Origin: a bacterium
Lineage (GTDB): Bacteria > Verrucomicrobiota > Verrucomicrobiae > Opitutales > Opitutaceae
Length of the DNA stretch: 8,846 nucleotides
NCBI GenBank assembly: GCA_021780625.1
Contig: JAJXYI010000249.1
Span: 1-8,846, forward strand
Reading direction: 5' to 3'
In this document: piece after piece, positions 1 to 6,200 of the stretch
How the letters are laid out: every line of letters begins with the position of its first letter
Position numbering within the stretch: the first letter of the stretch is position 1
Translations under genes and position numbers: made by a program
The notes under the pieces: generated by a model
Told to the model about the DNA's origin: nothing
Seen by the model: only the letters and a program-made list of their open reading frames with translations
The model's database searches: none

Positions 1-1
1 G

Positions 2-499
2 AGGACCTGGCTTGGCGGGTTTTCGGAGCAGGTGCGACGAGTGCTGGTGCTGCACCAGCATCACGCGCTGGTTGAGGAGATGGGACTGCTGGGGCGGCAT
101 TGGAAGGACGACAAGGGGGCGCCGGCAGATCCGTCCAAGGACTGCTATTCGTCGCGGAGCTGCCATGATCTGGTGACGCTGCTCGGGAGCCTGGATGTGT
201 ACGATGCGGTGCTGGTGGCGCCGGTGTTTGAGTCGATCTCGAAGCCGGGGCATGGACCTCGGATGGGGACGGACTGGATGGCCTGGATGCGGGTGCAGCC
301 GGGGCTGGGCGCACGGCGGGTGCCTGGGCGCACGGTGATTTACGCGCTTGGAGGCGTCGACGAGACGCGAGTGGCGAGCTGCCGTGAGGCCGGCTTTGGC
401 GGTGTCGCCGTGCTGGGGGCCGTGTGGGGTGCGAGCGAGCCGCTTGAAGCTTTCGTACGACTGCACGAAGCGACCGAACGGGAAATCTCAAACCGCTGA
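2..499 (+). CDS. TenI/ThiE-like protein (thiamin phosphate synthase superfamily), 5' end cut by window
   Basis: The reading frame is open from base 2 with no stop upstream, so the GTG at 32 is probably internal and the true start lies before the window. 165 residues are visible; the family is about 200. The C-terminal two thirds of a TIM-barrel of the ThiE/TenI superfamily can be seen: VLVLHQHH (14-21), SRSCH (51-55), APVFESISKPG (73-83), YALGGV (114-119) and GFGGVAVLGAVW (131-142). SRSCH matches the GRSVH region of TenI, whose His is implicated in thiazole tautomerisation. The SISK strand and the GFGGVAVLG end are those of the second, TenI-like paralogue found in Bacteroidetes-type thi operons. 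The likely role is aromatisation of the thiazole product of ThiG, with a thiamin phosphate synthase activity as the alternative. Since a complete ThiE follows, the TenI role is favoured by inference. It is probably part of the same operon, with a 138-base spacer to thiE. Confidence 0.75.
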   Translation, partial: RTWLGGFSEQVRRVLVLHQHHALVEEMGLLGRHWKDDKGAPADPSKDCYSSRSCHDLVTLLGSLDVYDAVLVAPVFESISKPGHGPRMGTDWMAWMRVQPGLGARRVPGRTVIYALGGVDETRVASCREAGFGGVAVLGAVWGASEPLEAFVRLHEATEREISNR

Positions 500-500
500 T

Positions 501-622
501 GGAATGGCCACGAAATTCACAAGAAGAGCACGATGCCGTGCTGAGCGGTTCGCCGCAGCGGTGCCGTCTGTTCGTCTGCGCCTCTCTTTTTTGTGTTTCT
601 TGTATTTTGGGTGGCCAAATCC
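501..622. repeat. Type-2 intergenic inverted repeat (tenI-thiE spacer)
   Basis: The left arm at 501-530 (TGGCCACGAAATTCACAAGA) is mirrored by the right arm at 587-622, which on the opposite strand reads TTTGGCCACCCAAAATACA followed by AGAAACAC. The arms pair imperfectly around TGGCCAC and ACAAGAA. A short internal stem AGCAC/GTGCT lies at 527-531/538-542. The same arm family recurs at 2227-2251 and 3474-3601. The element starts two bases after the stop of the preceding gene and ends 15 bases before the chosen thiE start. Confidence 0.7.
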
Positions 623-637
623 TTCGGCCGACGCCCC

Positions 638-1285
638 ATGAACCTGCCGCCTGAACAACGTCATCCGATCATGTGCCTGACACGCGAAGGCGGGGCTTCG
701 GGGCCGGTGGAGCAGGCGCGGCTGCTGTGTGAGGCGGGGGCGCGGTGGGTGCAGCTGCGCATGAAGGAGGCGATGCCGGAGGCGTGGTTGAGCACGGCGA
801 AGCAGGTGGTGGGGGTTTGCCACGACTTTGGAGCGTTGTGCATAGTCAACGACAGCGTCCTGATCGCGATCGCCTCCGGCGCCGACGGGGTGCACCTGGG
901 CCGGCACGACATGGATTGGGGGCATGCGCGCCGGATGCTGGGGCCGAAAAAGCTGATGGGCGGCACGGTGAACGACGAAGAGGATGCCGCGCGTGCGGTG
1001 GCGTCGGGCAGCCTGGACTATGCCGGGGTGGGACCGCTGCGGTTCACGGGCACGAAGCAGAAACTGGCGCCGCTATTGGGGGCGGAGGGAATCGGGCGGC
1101 TGATTGAGCGGCTTGGAGGACTGCCTGCGTGGGCGATCGGAGGGGTGCGTCCGGAGGACCTTCCGGCGCTCCGGGCGACGGGCGCGAGCGGCGTGGCCGT
1201 GTGCGCGGCGCTGTACGGCGAACCGTCGGTGAAAAGCAACTACGATGCCTTTGCGAAGGCCTGGGAGAGGAATTTTCCAATATGA
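638..1285 (+). CDS. thiE: Thiamin phosphate synthase
   Basis: ThiE joins HMP pyrophosphate and thiazole phosphate to give thiamin monophosphate in the cytoplasm. The 215-residue product has the family's usual length and its TIM-barrel motifs in order: WVQLRMK (37-43), IVND (69-72) at the pyrophosphate/Mg site, [12 protein letters not shown] (81-92), GGT (108-110), [10 protein letters not shown] (132-141) and AIGGV (166-170). WVQLRMK and [10 protein letters not shown] are close to the ThiE variant of Bacteroidetes (QLRMK, GPFRFTTTK) rather than the classic QLRDK/GPVFPTTTK form. An upstream in-frame GTG at 593 would translate the right arm of the intergenic repeat, so the ATG at 638 is chosen. 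ATG 671 is also possible but would remove the N-terminal residues just before the first strand. No Shine-Dalgarno sequence is visible before 638. The stop overlaps the thiG start by 4 bases (ATGA), implying translational coupling and co-expression. Confidence 0.93.
   Translation: MNLPPEQRHPIMCLTREGGASGPVEQARLLCEAGARWVQLRMKEAMPEAWLSTAKQVVGVCHDFGALCIVNDSVLIAIASGADGVHLGRHDMDWGHARRMLGPKKLMGGTVNDEEDAARAVASGSLDYAGVGPLRFTGTKQKLAPLLGAEGIGRLIERLGGLPAWAIGGVRPEDLPALRATGASGVAVCAALYGEPSVKSNYDAFAKAWERNFPI
1263..1271 (+). promoter_or_regulatory. Ribosome binding site for thiG inside thiE
   Basis: GGGAGAGGA lies 10 bases before the thiG ATG at 1282, inside the last codons of thiE. It is one of only two clear Shine-Dalgarno sequences in the window and fixes the thiG start. 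With the ATGA overlap it suggests that ribosomes finishing thiE re-initiate on thiG. Confidence 0.7.
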
Positions 1286-2073
1286 ACACGACCTGCACAC
1301 CGATTGAAATCGGAGGCGTCAAACTTCGCTCGCGCCTGTTTCTGGGCACTGGGAAATTCAGCTCGGGGAGCGTGATGGCCGAGAGCCTGAAGGCATCGGG
1401 TGCCGAGCTTGTGACCGTTGCGTTGCGGCGCGTGCGGGTTGGCTGGCCGGACGACGATCTCATGGCGTGGATCGACCGCAAGGTGCACCGGCTGCTGCCG
1501 AACACCTCGGGCGTGAGGGATGCGCGCGAGGCGGTGCTGGCGGCCGAGTTGGCGCGGGAGGCGCTTGAGACGAACTGGGTGAAGCTGGAGATCCATCCGG
1601 ATCCGAAGTACCTGATGCCGGATCCCGTGGAGACCCTGGTGGCGACGCGTGAACTTGTGAAACGGGGTTTCGTGGTGCTGCCGTACGTGCATGCGGATCC
1701 GGTGCTCTGCAAACAACTGGAGGAGGCGGGGGCGGCGGCGGTGATGCCGCTGGGGGCGCCCATCGGGAGCAACCGGGGACTTGAGAGCCGGGCATTTTTG
1801 GAGATCATCATCGCGCAGTCGAAGATTCCGGTCGTGGTGGATGCCGGGCTGGGAGTGCCTTCGCATGCGGCGGCGGCGCTCGAGATGGGGGCGGATGCGG
1901 TGCTGGTGAACACGGCGATTGCGGCCGCGGAGGACCCCGTGCGGATGGCCGCGGCGTTCCGGGCGGGCGTCGATGCGGGACGGCTGGCCTTTGAGGCGGG
2001 CGTCGCACCGCGCAGCCTGCGTGGGGAGGCCTCGGCCAGCTCTCCGCTCACAGCATTTCTGGCGACAGTTTGA
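1282..2073 (+). CDS. thiG: Thiazole synthase
   Basis: ThiG forms the thiazole phosphate ring from deoxyxylulose 5-phosphate, dehydroglycine and the thiocarboxylate of ThiS. The 263-residue protein is slightly longer than the usual ~256. Seen in order: [10 protein letters not shown] (19-28), [10 protein letters not shown] (42-51), LLPNTSG (71-77), NWVKLEI (98-104) with K101 as the expected Schiff-base lysine, VLPY (132-135), [13 protein letters not shown] (155-167), [13 protein letters not shown] (185-197), VLVNTAIA (207-214) and the C-terminal SASSPLT (251-257). All are hallmark ThiG elements, so it appears intact. The upstream frame would extend through thiE, but the strong ribosome binding site and the overlap with the thiE stop set the ATG at 1282. 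The partner ThiS is not encoded in this window. Dehydroglycine would come from the ThiH encoded next. Confidence 0.96.
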   Translation: MNTTCTPIEIGGVKLRSRLFLGTGKFSSGSVMAESLKASGAELVTVALRRVRVGWPDDDLMAWIDRKVHRLLPNTSGVRDAREAVLAAELAREALETNWVKLEIHPDPKYLMPDPVETLVATRELVKRGFVVLPYVHADPVLCKQLEEAGAAAVMPLGAPIGSNRGLESRAFLEIIIAQSKIPVVVDAGLGVPSHAAAALEMGADAVLVNTAIAAAEDPVRMAAAFRAGVDAGRLAFEAGVAPRSLRGEASASSPLTAFLATV

Positions 2074-2093
2074 ACCTCGAACCACCTGCTCAA

Positions 2094-2222
2094 TTGAACC
2101 ACAGAGGCACAGAGGACACGGAGAATTCAAAAATGCCGAGGATTCACAATGGCTGTCGGGAGCAACTTTACGTCTCCAACTCGCTGCCTTTCCTCCGTGT
2201 TCTCTGGGTCTCGGTAGTTCAC
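2094..2222. repeat. Type-1 (CACAGAG) intergenic inverted repeat, thiG-thiH spacer
   Basis: The left arm 2094-2125 contains GAACCACAGAGGCACAGAGG then ACACGGAGAA. The right arm 2189-2222 read on the opposite strand is TGAACTACCGAGACCCAGAG then AACACGGAGGA. The two agree at 25 of 31 positions, so the transcript could fold into a long stem with a ~63-base loop. The thiG stop itself sits in a GTTTGAACC that also occurs at the thiH stop, so the element family begins at the stop codons. No protein is encoded here. Confidence 0.8.
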
Positions 2223-2226
2223 CCCG

Positions 2227-2251
2227 GTGTTTTTCGTGGCCAATCCCTCAG
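2227..2251. repeat. Solo right arm of type-2 repeat before thiH
   Basis: Read on the minus strand, bases 2250-2227 match 3473-3496 at 23 of 24 positions (core GGGATTGGCCAC then GAAAAACAC). No left arm of this type precedes it in the spacer, so it is a half element placed directly behind the type-1 pair. It ends 12 bases before the thiH start. Confidence 0.75.
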
Positions 2252-2263
2252 GGCAAAAACGAC

Positions 2264-3421
2264 ATGAGCTTTTCACGAATACTGGACGAACATCGGTTTG
2301 AAGACGTGGTGGCGCGGGTGCGTGGTGCCACGGAGCGGGACGTACGACGTGCCCTGGGCCGCGTGCGTTCGGGGCTGGCGCTCGACGACCTGGCGGCGCT
2401 GCTGTCGCCCGCGGCGGAGGCGCACCTTGAGGAAATGGCGGAGATGAGCCGGCGGCTTACTATCGAGCGCTTTGGCCGAACGCTGTCGCTGTACGCGCCG
2501 CTCTACCTCTCGAACGCCTGTGCGAACGTCTGCACCTACTGCGGCTTCAGCGCGCACAACAAAATCCGCCGGAAGATCCTCAATCCGGTGGAGATCGAGG
2601 CGGAAGCGGGCGTGTTGAGCGGGCACGGATTCGAGCATGTGCTGCTGGTGACGGGCGAGGTGGGCCACGTGGGTGTGCCGTACCTGCGCGAGGCGATCCG
2701 GCAGCTGCGGCGGCGGTTTGCATCGATATCGATCGAAGTGCAGCCGATGGGGCGCGACGACTATGCCGAGCTCGTGGGCGAGGGGTTGAGCGCGGTGCTG
2801 GTTTACCAGGAGACCTACGATGCGGCGGCGTACAAACGCACGCACCTGAGCGGGCCGAAGGCGGACATGCGGCACCGACTGGACACGCCCGACGCGCTGG
2901 GACAGGCGCGGGTGAAAAAGGTGGGGCTGGGGGCCCTGTACGGGCTCTCGGACTGGCGGGCGGACTCGTGGTTTGTGGGCCTGCACCTGCGGCACCTGGA
3001 AACGACGTATTGGAGGACGCGGTACAGCATCTCCTTTGCGCGGCTGCGTCCGCACGAGGGCGACGAGATCGCGGTGACGCCGTTTGGCGAGCGGCAGCTC
3101 GTGCATGCGGCCTGTGCGTTCCGACTGTTCAGCCCGGAGGTGGAACTCTCGCTATCGACGCGGGAAAGCGCCCGGTTCCGCAATCACGCGTTCCGGCTTG
3201 GCTTCACGCACATGAGTGCGGGATCGAAGACGAATCCGGGCGGGTACACGAGCGCGCCGGAGTCGCTCGAGCAATTTGCGATCGACGACGACCGCAGCCC
3301 GGCGGAGGTGGCAGAATTTCTGCGCGGACAGGGGTACGAGCCGGTCTGGAAGGATTGGGATGCGACCTTCGACGGGTTCGGGCTGGTTGCACCGCGCGAG
3401 CTTGAGGGAGGGAAGGTTTGA
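2264..3421 (+). CDS. thiH: 2-iminoacetate synthase (dehydroglycine synthase, radical SAM)
   Basis: ThiH is a radical SAM enzyme that cleaves tyrosine to dehydroglycine and p-cresol, feeding ThiG; this route normally marks anaerobic or oxygen-limited thiazole synthesis, whereas ThiO would use glycine and O2. The 385-residue product matches the usual 370-380. The [4Fe-4S] motif is CANVCTYC (86-93: C86, C90, C93), preceded by LYLSN (80-84). The glycine-rich segment LLVTGEVGH (127-135), IEVQPM (157-162), VYQETYD (180-186), SFARLRPH (257-264) and MSAGSKTNPGGY (317-328) are all typical of ThiH. The open frame runs upstream to 1919, but that part crosses thiG and the repeats, so the ATG at 2264 is chosen. 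Only a weak GGG precedes it. The TGA stop (3419-3421) lies inside the start of a type-1 repeat. The HydG family also shares the fold, but the thi context makes ThiH near certain. Confidence 0.95.
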   Translation: MSFSRILDEHRFEDVVARVRGATERDVRRALGRVRSGLALDDLAALLSPAAEAHLEEMAEMSRRLTIERFGRTLSLYAPLYLSNACANVCTYCGFSAHNKIRRKILNPVEIEAEAGVLSGHGFEHVLLVTGEVGHVGVPYLREAIRQLRRRFASISIEVQPMGRDDYAELVGEGLSAVLVYQETYDAAAYKRTHLSGPKADMRHRLDTPDALGQARVKKVGLGALYGLSDWRADSWFVGLHLRHLETTYWRTRYSISFARLRPHEGDEIAVTPFGERQLVHAACAFRLFSPEVELSLSTRESARFRNHAFRLGFTHMSAGSKTNPGGYTSAPESLEQFAIDDDRSPAEVAEFLRGQGYEPVWKDWDATFDGFGLVAPRELEGGKV

Positions 3422-3451
3422 ACCACAGAGGCGCTGAGGCCACAGAGCAAT
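3418..3451. repeat. Solo type-1 (CACAGAG) left arm overlapping the thiH stop
   Basis: TTGAACCACAGAGGCGCTGA followed by GGCCACAGAGCAAT matches the left arm at 2094-2125, including the first 14 bases exactly. No matching right arm (CCTCCGTGTTCTCTG-like) occurs in this spacer. The repeat supplies or overlaps the TGA stop of thiH. Confidence 0.75.
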
Positions 3452-3473
3452 TCCGCTGGAACCTGAACGGCTT

Positions 3474-3601
3474 GAGGGATTGGCCACAAAAAACACGAAA
3501 AGGCGCCGGGGGGGCCGGCGGTGGTCGAGGTGCGCCCATGGGCGCACGCAACGCAAAGCCGAGACCACTGGGATTTTGTGTTTTTCGTGGCAATTCCCTT
3601 C
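3474..3601. repeat. Type-2 intergenic inverted repeat, thiH-thiF spacer
   Basis: The left arm at 3474-3503 (GGGATTGGCCACAAAAAACA core) and the right arm at 3571-3601 (opposite strand GGGAATTGCCACGAAAAACA) agree at 21 of 25 positions. Inside lie a GTGGTC/GACCAC pair (3521-3526/3563-3568) and an 18-base perfect palindrome, giving three nested inverted repeats. The remaining spacer, 3602-3669, shows no recognisable signal or ribosome binding site. Confidence 0.8.
3530..3547. repeat. Perfect 18-bp palindrome in the type-2 element loop
   Basis: GTGCGCCCATGGGCGCAC is identical to its reverse complement. It sits almost at the centre of the type-2 element between thiH and thiF. It could be a hairpin tip in RNA or a protein-binding palindrome in DNA; the sequence alone does not decide between these. 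Confidence 0.75.
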
Positions 3602-3669
3602 CGACGGCTTTGGTTGCAGCGCAGTCTCCCCGAGGATTCTATCAGCCGCGCCAACTATCACATTCAACC

Positions 3670-4785
3670 ATGGAACTGAGCTCCCAGGACATTGCCCGAT
3701 ATCAACGCCATCTCGGACTGAAGGGATTTGGTCCCGAGGCGCAATTGCGGCTCAAACGCGGACGTGTGCTGGTGATCGGCGCGGGCGGGCTGGGGAGCCC
3801 GGCGCTGCTGTACCTGGCGGCGGCGGGCGTGGGGAAAATTGTGATCGTGGATTCGGACCGCGTGGACGTTTCGAATTTGCAACGCCAGGTGCTGTACACG
3901 GAGGCGGACTGTGGCGTGTTGAAGGTGGTGGCGGCGGCGAGGAGGCTACGTGCGCTCAATCCCCTGATCGAGGTGGAGGCCGTGGTCGGGCGTTTCGAGC
4001 GGGCTAACGCGCGGGAGCTGGTGCGCGGCTGCGACGTGGTGGTGGACGGCTCGGACAATTTCGCGACGCGGTACCTGGCGAACGACGCCTGTGTGCTGGA
4101 GGGGAAGCCCCTGGTGTACGGGGCGATTCACGGCTTTGACGGACAACTCAGCGTCTTCAATTACAAGGGCGGGCCAACCTATCGCTGCCTGTTTCCGGAG
4201 CCGCCGGCGCCGGGCACAGTGCCGAACTGTGCGGAGGCGGGGGTATTGGGTGTGCTGCCGGGCCTGATTGGAACGGCGCAGGCGTGCGAGGTGTTGAAGC
4301 TGCTTTCAGGCGTGGGCGAGCCTCTGTCGGGGCGGCTGCTCCTGTGGGATGCGCTCACGATGGAGGTGAGGACGGTGAAACTGGCGGCGTCACCGAATCG
4401 TGGGGACATCCGCGAATTGCCTCCCGAGGGTTACGGGGAGACCTGTGCCGTCGGCGAGGCCGGGGGGGCGGATCCGGATGAGATGGACGTGGAAACCCTG
4501 CGAGCGCGCCTGGGTAATCCGGGTGGGATACAGCTCATCGATGTTCGGGAAGACTATGAACGGGAGACCGCCGGCACGATCGAACCGTCGGTGCACCTGC
4601 CGATGAGCGAGATCAACGCCTGGAGGGTAGGCAAGGGGCTCGATCCTGCGAAGCCGACCTGCGTGTACTGTGCGGCGGGAGTGCGGAGCCTGCACGTGCT
4701 GCCGACGCTGCGGGGGCTGTTTGGATTCGCCGACGTACGGAGCCTGCGCGGGGGGATGCACGCGTGGGCCTCGAAAGGGAGATGA
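3670..4785 (+). CDS. thiF: ThiF/MoeB-type adenylyltransferase fused to a C-terminal rhodanese domain
   Basis: In the thi context this E1-like enzyme should adenylate the C-terminal Gly-Gly of ThiS for sulfur transfer, with the rhodanese domain delivering persulfide sulfur. The 371 residues split into an E1 domain (~1-240) and a rhodanese domain (~273-371). E1 motifs: RYQRHL (10-15), VIGAGGLGSPAL (35-46) for ATP, VDSDRVDVSNLQRQ (60-73), DGSDNFATRY (126-135) and PNCAEAGVLGVLPG (185-198) with C187 at the usual catalytic position. Rhodanese motifs: IDVREDYE (290-297) and the active-site loop CAAGVRS (334-340) with C334. The two zinc CXXC pairs usual in MoeB/ThiF are absent: the first reads GPTYRCLF (only C173) and no second pair follows. 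The frame opens upstream at 3418 through repeats, so the ATG at 3670 is chosen, as it starts the canonical N terminus. No ribosome binding site is visible. A MoeB/MoeZ role for molybdopterin, or a shared role, cannot be excluded. Confidence 0.9.
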   Translation: MELSSQDIARYQRHLGLKGFGPEAQLRLKRGRVLVIGAGGLGSPALLYLAAAGVGKIVIVDSDRVDVSNLQRQVLYTEADCGVLKVVAAARRLRALNPLIEVEAVVGRFERANARELVRGCDVVVDGSDNFATRYLANDACVLEGKPLVYGAIHGFDGQLSVFNYKGGPTYRCLFPEPPAPGTVPNCAEAGVLGVLPGLIGTAQACEVLKLLSGVGEPLSGRLLLWDALTMEVRTVKLAASPNRGDIRELPPEGYGETCAVGEAGGADPDEMDVETLRARLGNPGGIQLIDVREDYERETAGTIEPSVHLPMSEINAWRVGKGLDPAKPTCVYCAAGVRSLHVLPTLRGLFGFADVRSLRGGMHAWASKGR

Positions 4786-4791
4786 CTTGTT

Positions 4792-4823
4792 GAATCACAG
4801 AGCACAGAGAACACGGAGGAAAG
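4792..4823. repeat. Type-1 (CACAGAG) arm after thiF
   Basis: The segment starts seven bases after the thiF stop codon with TTGAATCACAGAGCACAGAG and continues AACACGGAGGAAA, closely matching the type-1 arms of the thiG-thiH spacer. A second copy of its core ACAGAGAACACGGAG (15 bases identical, 4804-4818 and 4885-4899) lies downstream in the same orientation. No inverted partner arm is found in this spacer. Confidence 0.75.
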
Positions 4824-4836
4824 GCTGCGGAAGAAA

Positions 4837-5004
4837 TTTAACAGGGATGGAGGGGATGAAAGGGATGGGATCCGAATTTCGAAAACAGAGAACACGGAGA
4901 TGAACGCGATCATTTCGACGAGAGGAAGGTATGAACGTTGTTGGATGCCACGGACGACATCCTGGCTTGCGGACATCCATTCCATCCCCTCCATCCCAGT
5001 TAAA
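4837..5004. repeat. Type-3 (GGGATGGAGGGGATG) inverted repeat with an internal type-1 copy
   Basis: The left arm 4837-4874 begins TTTAACAGGGATGGAGGGGA and the right arm 4970-5004, read on the opposite strand, begins TTTAACTGGGATGGAGGGGA. The arms agree at 28 of the first 31 positions, so this is the best-conserved inverted pair in the window. The arm itself contains repeated GGGATG units. A solo type-1 copy lies in the loop at 4885-4899. The remaining loop (4900-4969) has no recognisable gene; a 5-base GGATG/CATCC pair occurs at 4943-4962. Confidence 0.8.
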
Positions 5005-5039
5005 CTCGTTTCCCCGGTTGGCCGGGCGCTCGTTGCGCG

Positions 5040-5858
5040 ATGAAACCCCCTATGCGACTCCAGGTGCGGGCGAGAAGGCCGCTGTGTGTATTGACCATCG
5101 CGGGCTCGGACAGCGGGGGCGGTGCAGGCATCCAGGCTGATTCACGCGCGATTCGCGCGTTGGGGGTGTTTCCGTTGACGGCGATCACGGCGGTGACGGC
5201 GCAGTCGACGCGGGGCGTGCGGGCGTGGTGCGCGGTGGAGCCTCGGTTGATTGCGGCGCAGATCGAGGCGGTCCTTGAAGACATGCCTGTGGGGGCGGTG
5301 AAGACGGGGCTATTGCCTGGGGCGGCGGCGGTGCGTGCGGTGGTACGGGCATTGGGGGAGACCGCGGTGCCGCTGGTGGTGGATCCGGTGGCGGGCTCGA
5401 CGAGCGGGACGGAGTTTCTGGATGCGGCGGGGCGTCGGCTGATGCGGCGGGAACTTTTCCCGCGTGCCGCGCTGGTGACGCCGAACTGGCCGGAGCTGGC
5501 GGTGTTTGTCGGAGGGAAGGTAGAGGACGAGGAAGAGGCGGAGAAGGCGGCGCGGATGCTTGCGGAGGAGGCGGGGTGCGCGGTGCTGGTCAAAGGCGGG
5601 CACGGAAGCGGGGCGCGCTGTGTTGACCTGCTGGTGAGGCCGGGGAAGGCGGTGCTGCGGTTCGAGGGCGCGCGTCTCAGAACGCCGAATACGCATGGCA
5701 CCGGCTGCACGCTGGCCTCGGCGATTGCCGCTGGGCTGGCGCGCGGGTGGAGCCTTCCGAGGGCGGTGGAGACGGCGCGGGACCTCGTCGCGGGTGGATT
5801 GAAGGACGGGAGGGGCCTGCGCTGGGGAGCGGGGGCTGGGCCGGCGTTTCCGGGATGA
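5040..5858 (+). CDS. thiD: Hydroxymethylpyrimidine/phosphomethylpyrimidine kinase
   Basis: ThiD phosphorylates HMP and then HMP phosphate to the pyrophosphate used by ThiE. The 272-residue product has the ribokinase-like fold and standard length (~266). Motifs: LTIAGSDSGGGAGIQAD (18-34) at the HMP/ATP site, TAITAVTAQST (48-58), VGAVKTGLL (84-92), VVDPVAGSTSG (113-123), LVTPNWPE (145-152), VLVKGGH (182-188) and NTHGTGCTLASAIA (217-230) with C223 in the conserved GTGC anion-hole loop. Small departures from the norm are VAGSTSG for the usual VMVATSG, NWPE for NLPE, and a Gly/Ala-rich C terminus (260-272). The start could also be the ATG at 5052. No Shine-Dalgarno sequence is visible before either start. 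It is the last gene of the thi cluster, 254 bases after thiF. A bifunctional ThiD2-ThiE fusion is ruled out by length. Confidence 0.95.
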   Translation: MKPPMRLQVRARRPLCVLTIAGSDSGGGAGIQADSRAIRALGVFPLTAITAVTAQSTRGVRAWCAVEPRLIAAQIEAVLEDMPVGAVKTGLLPGAAAVRAVVRALGETAVPLVVDPVAGSTSGTEFLDAAGRRLMRRELFPRAALVTPNWPELAVFVGGKVEDEEEAEKAARMLAEEAGCAVLVKGGHGSGARCVDLLVRPGKAVLRFEGARLRTPNTHGTGCTLASAIAAGLARGWSLPRAVETARDLVAGGLKDGRGLRWGAGAGPAFPG

Positions 5859-5884
5859 GACCAAGGCGATTCAACCACCCCGAC

Positions 5885-5918
5885 GTCGGCGGTGGAATTG
5901 AACCGAAAAACCGCCGTC
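5885..5918 (+). terminator. Possible hairpin terminator after thiD
   Basis: GTCGGCGGT (5885-5893) can pair with ACCGCCGTC (5910-5918) with one mismatch and a 16-base loop, 27 bases after the thiD stop. No run of T follows, so an intrinsic terminator is uncertain. A shorter alternative stem CGGT/ACCG lies within it. Confidence 0.35.
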
Positions 5919-6081
5919 GAGCCACCGGGTCACAGAAGGCACAGGGCGTGAAATCGGCGTGGGGCCTGATTCAATCCCCAACCCCGGAGGTGAAGGGCAT
6001 TGAACACGAGATCATCCCGTAAATGCCTTTCTCCGAGCCGTCGGTATTCGTGGTTGAACTGCGCAGAAAGGATGCACGCAG

Positions 6082-6100
6082 CATGCTCCCAAGGAGCATG
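6082..6100. terminator. Perfect short hairpin between convergent genes
   Basis: CATGCTCC (6082-6089) and GGAGCATG (6093-6100) form a perfect 8-base-pair stem with loop CAA. Its position between two convergent operons suits a bidirectional terminator. A T-run (6122-6126, ATTTTTC) follows only about 20 bases later on the plus strand, so the assignment is tentative. Confidence 0.4.
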
Positions 6101-6200
6101 ACATTCCCGAGGAGAATCGCATTTTTCCCCGACTTGCCTCCCGCAGAAGGCTTTCCGTCCCGTCCGCCGTCCGGCTTCTAACGACCGTCGTCGGAACGTA

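Noticed and set aside
593..637. Upstream GTG start for thiE adding 15 residues
   Set aside because: Those codons fall in the right arm of the type-2 repeat and add residues unlike any ThiE N terminus.
1044..2130. Long minus-strand open frames opposite thiE and thiG
   Set aside because: They are Arg/Pro/Ser-rich shadows caused by high GC content; the plus strand has full ThiE and ThiG motif sets.
1919..2263. Long N-terminal extension of thiH, and a similar one for thiF from 3418
   Set aside because: The extensions run through thiG or the intergenic repeats; canonical N termini begin at ATG 2264 and ATG 3670.
4786..5039. Possible CRISPR array from the CACAGAG and GGGATG repeats
   Set aside because: Copies are inverted and irregularly spaced, with no constant repeat-spacer pattern and no cas genes.
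500..5039. TPP riboswitch inside the thi cluster
   Set aside because: I found no convincing thi-box core (CTGAGA with a CTGATCTGG-like partner) in any spacer; a riboswitch, if present, would be upstream of the window.
500..5039. Small thiS gene hidden in a spacer
   Set aside because: No open frame of about 65 codons ending in Gly-Gly was seen in the spacers, which are filled by repeats.
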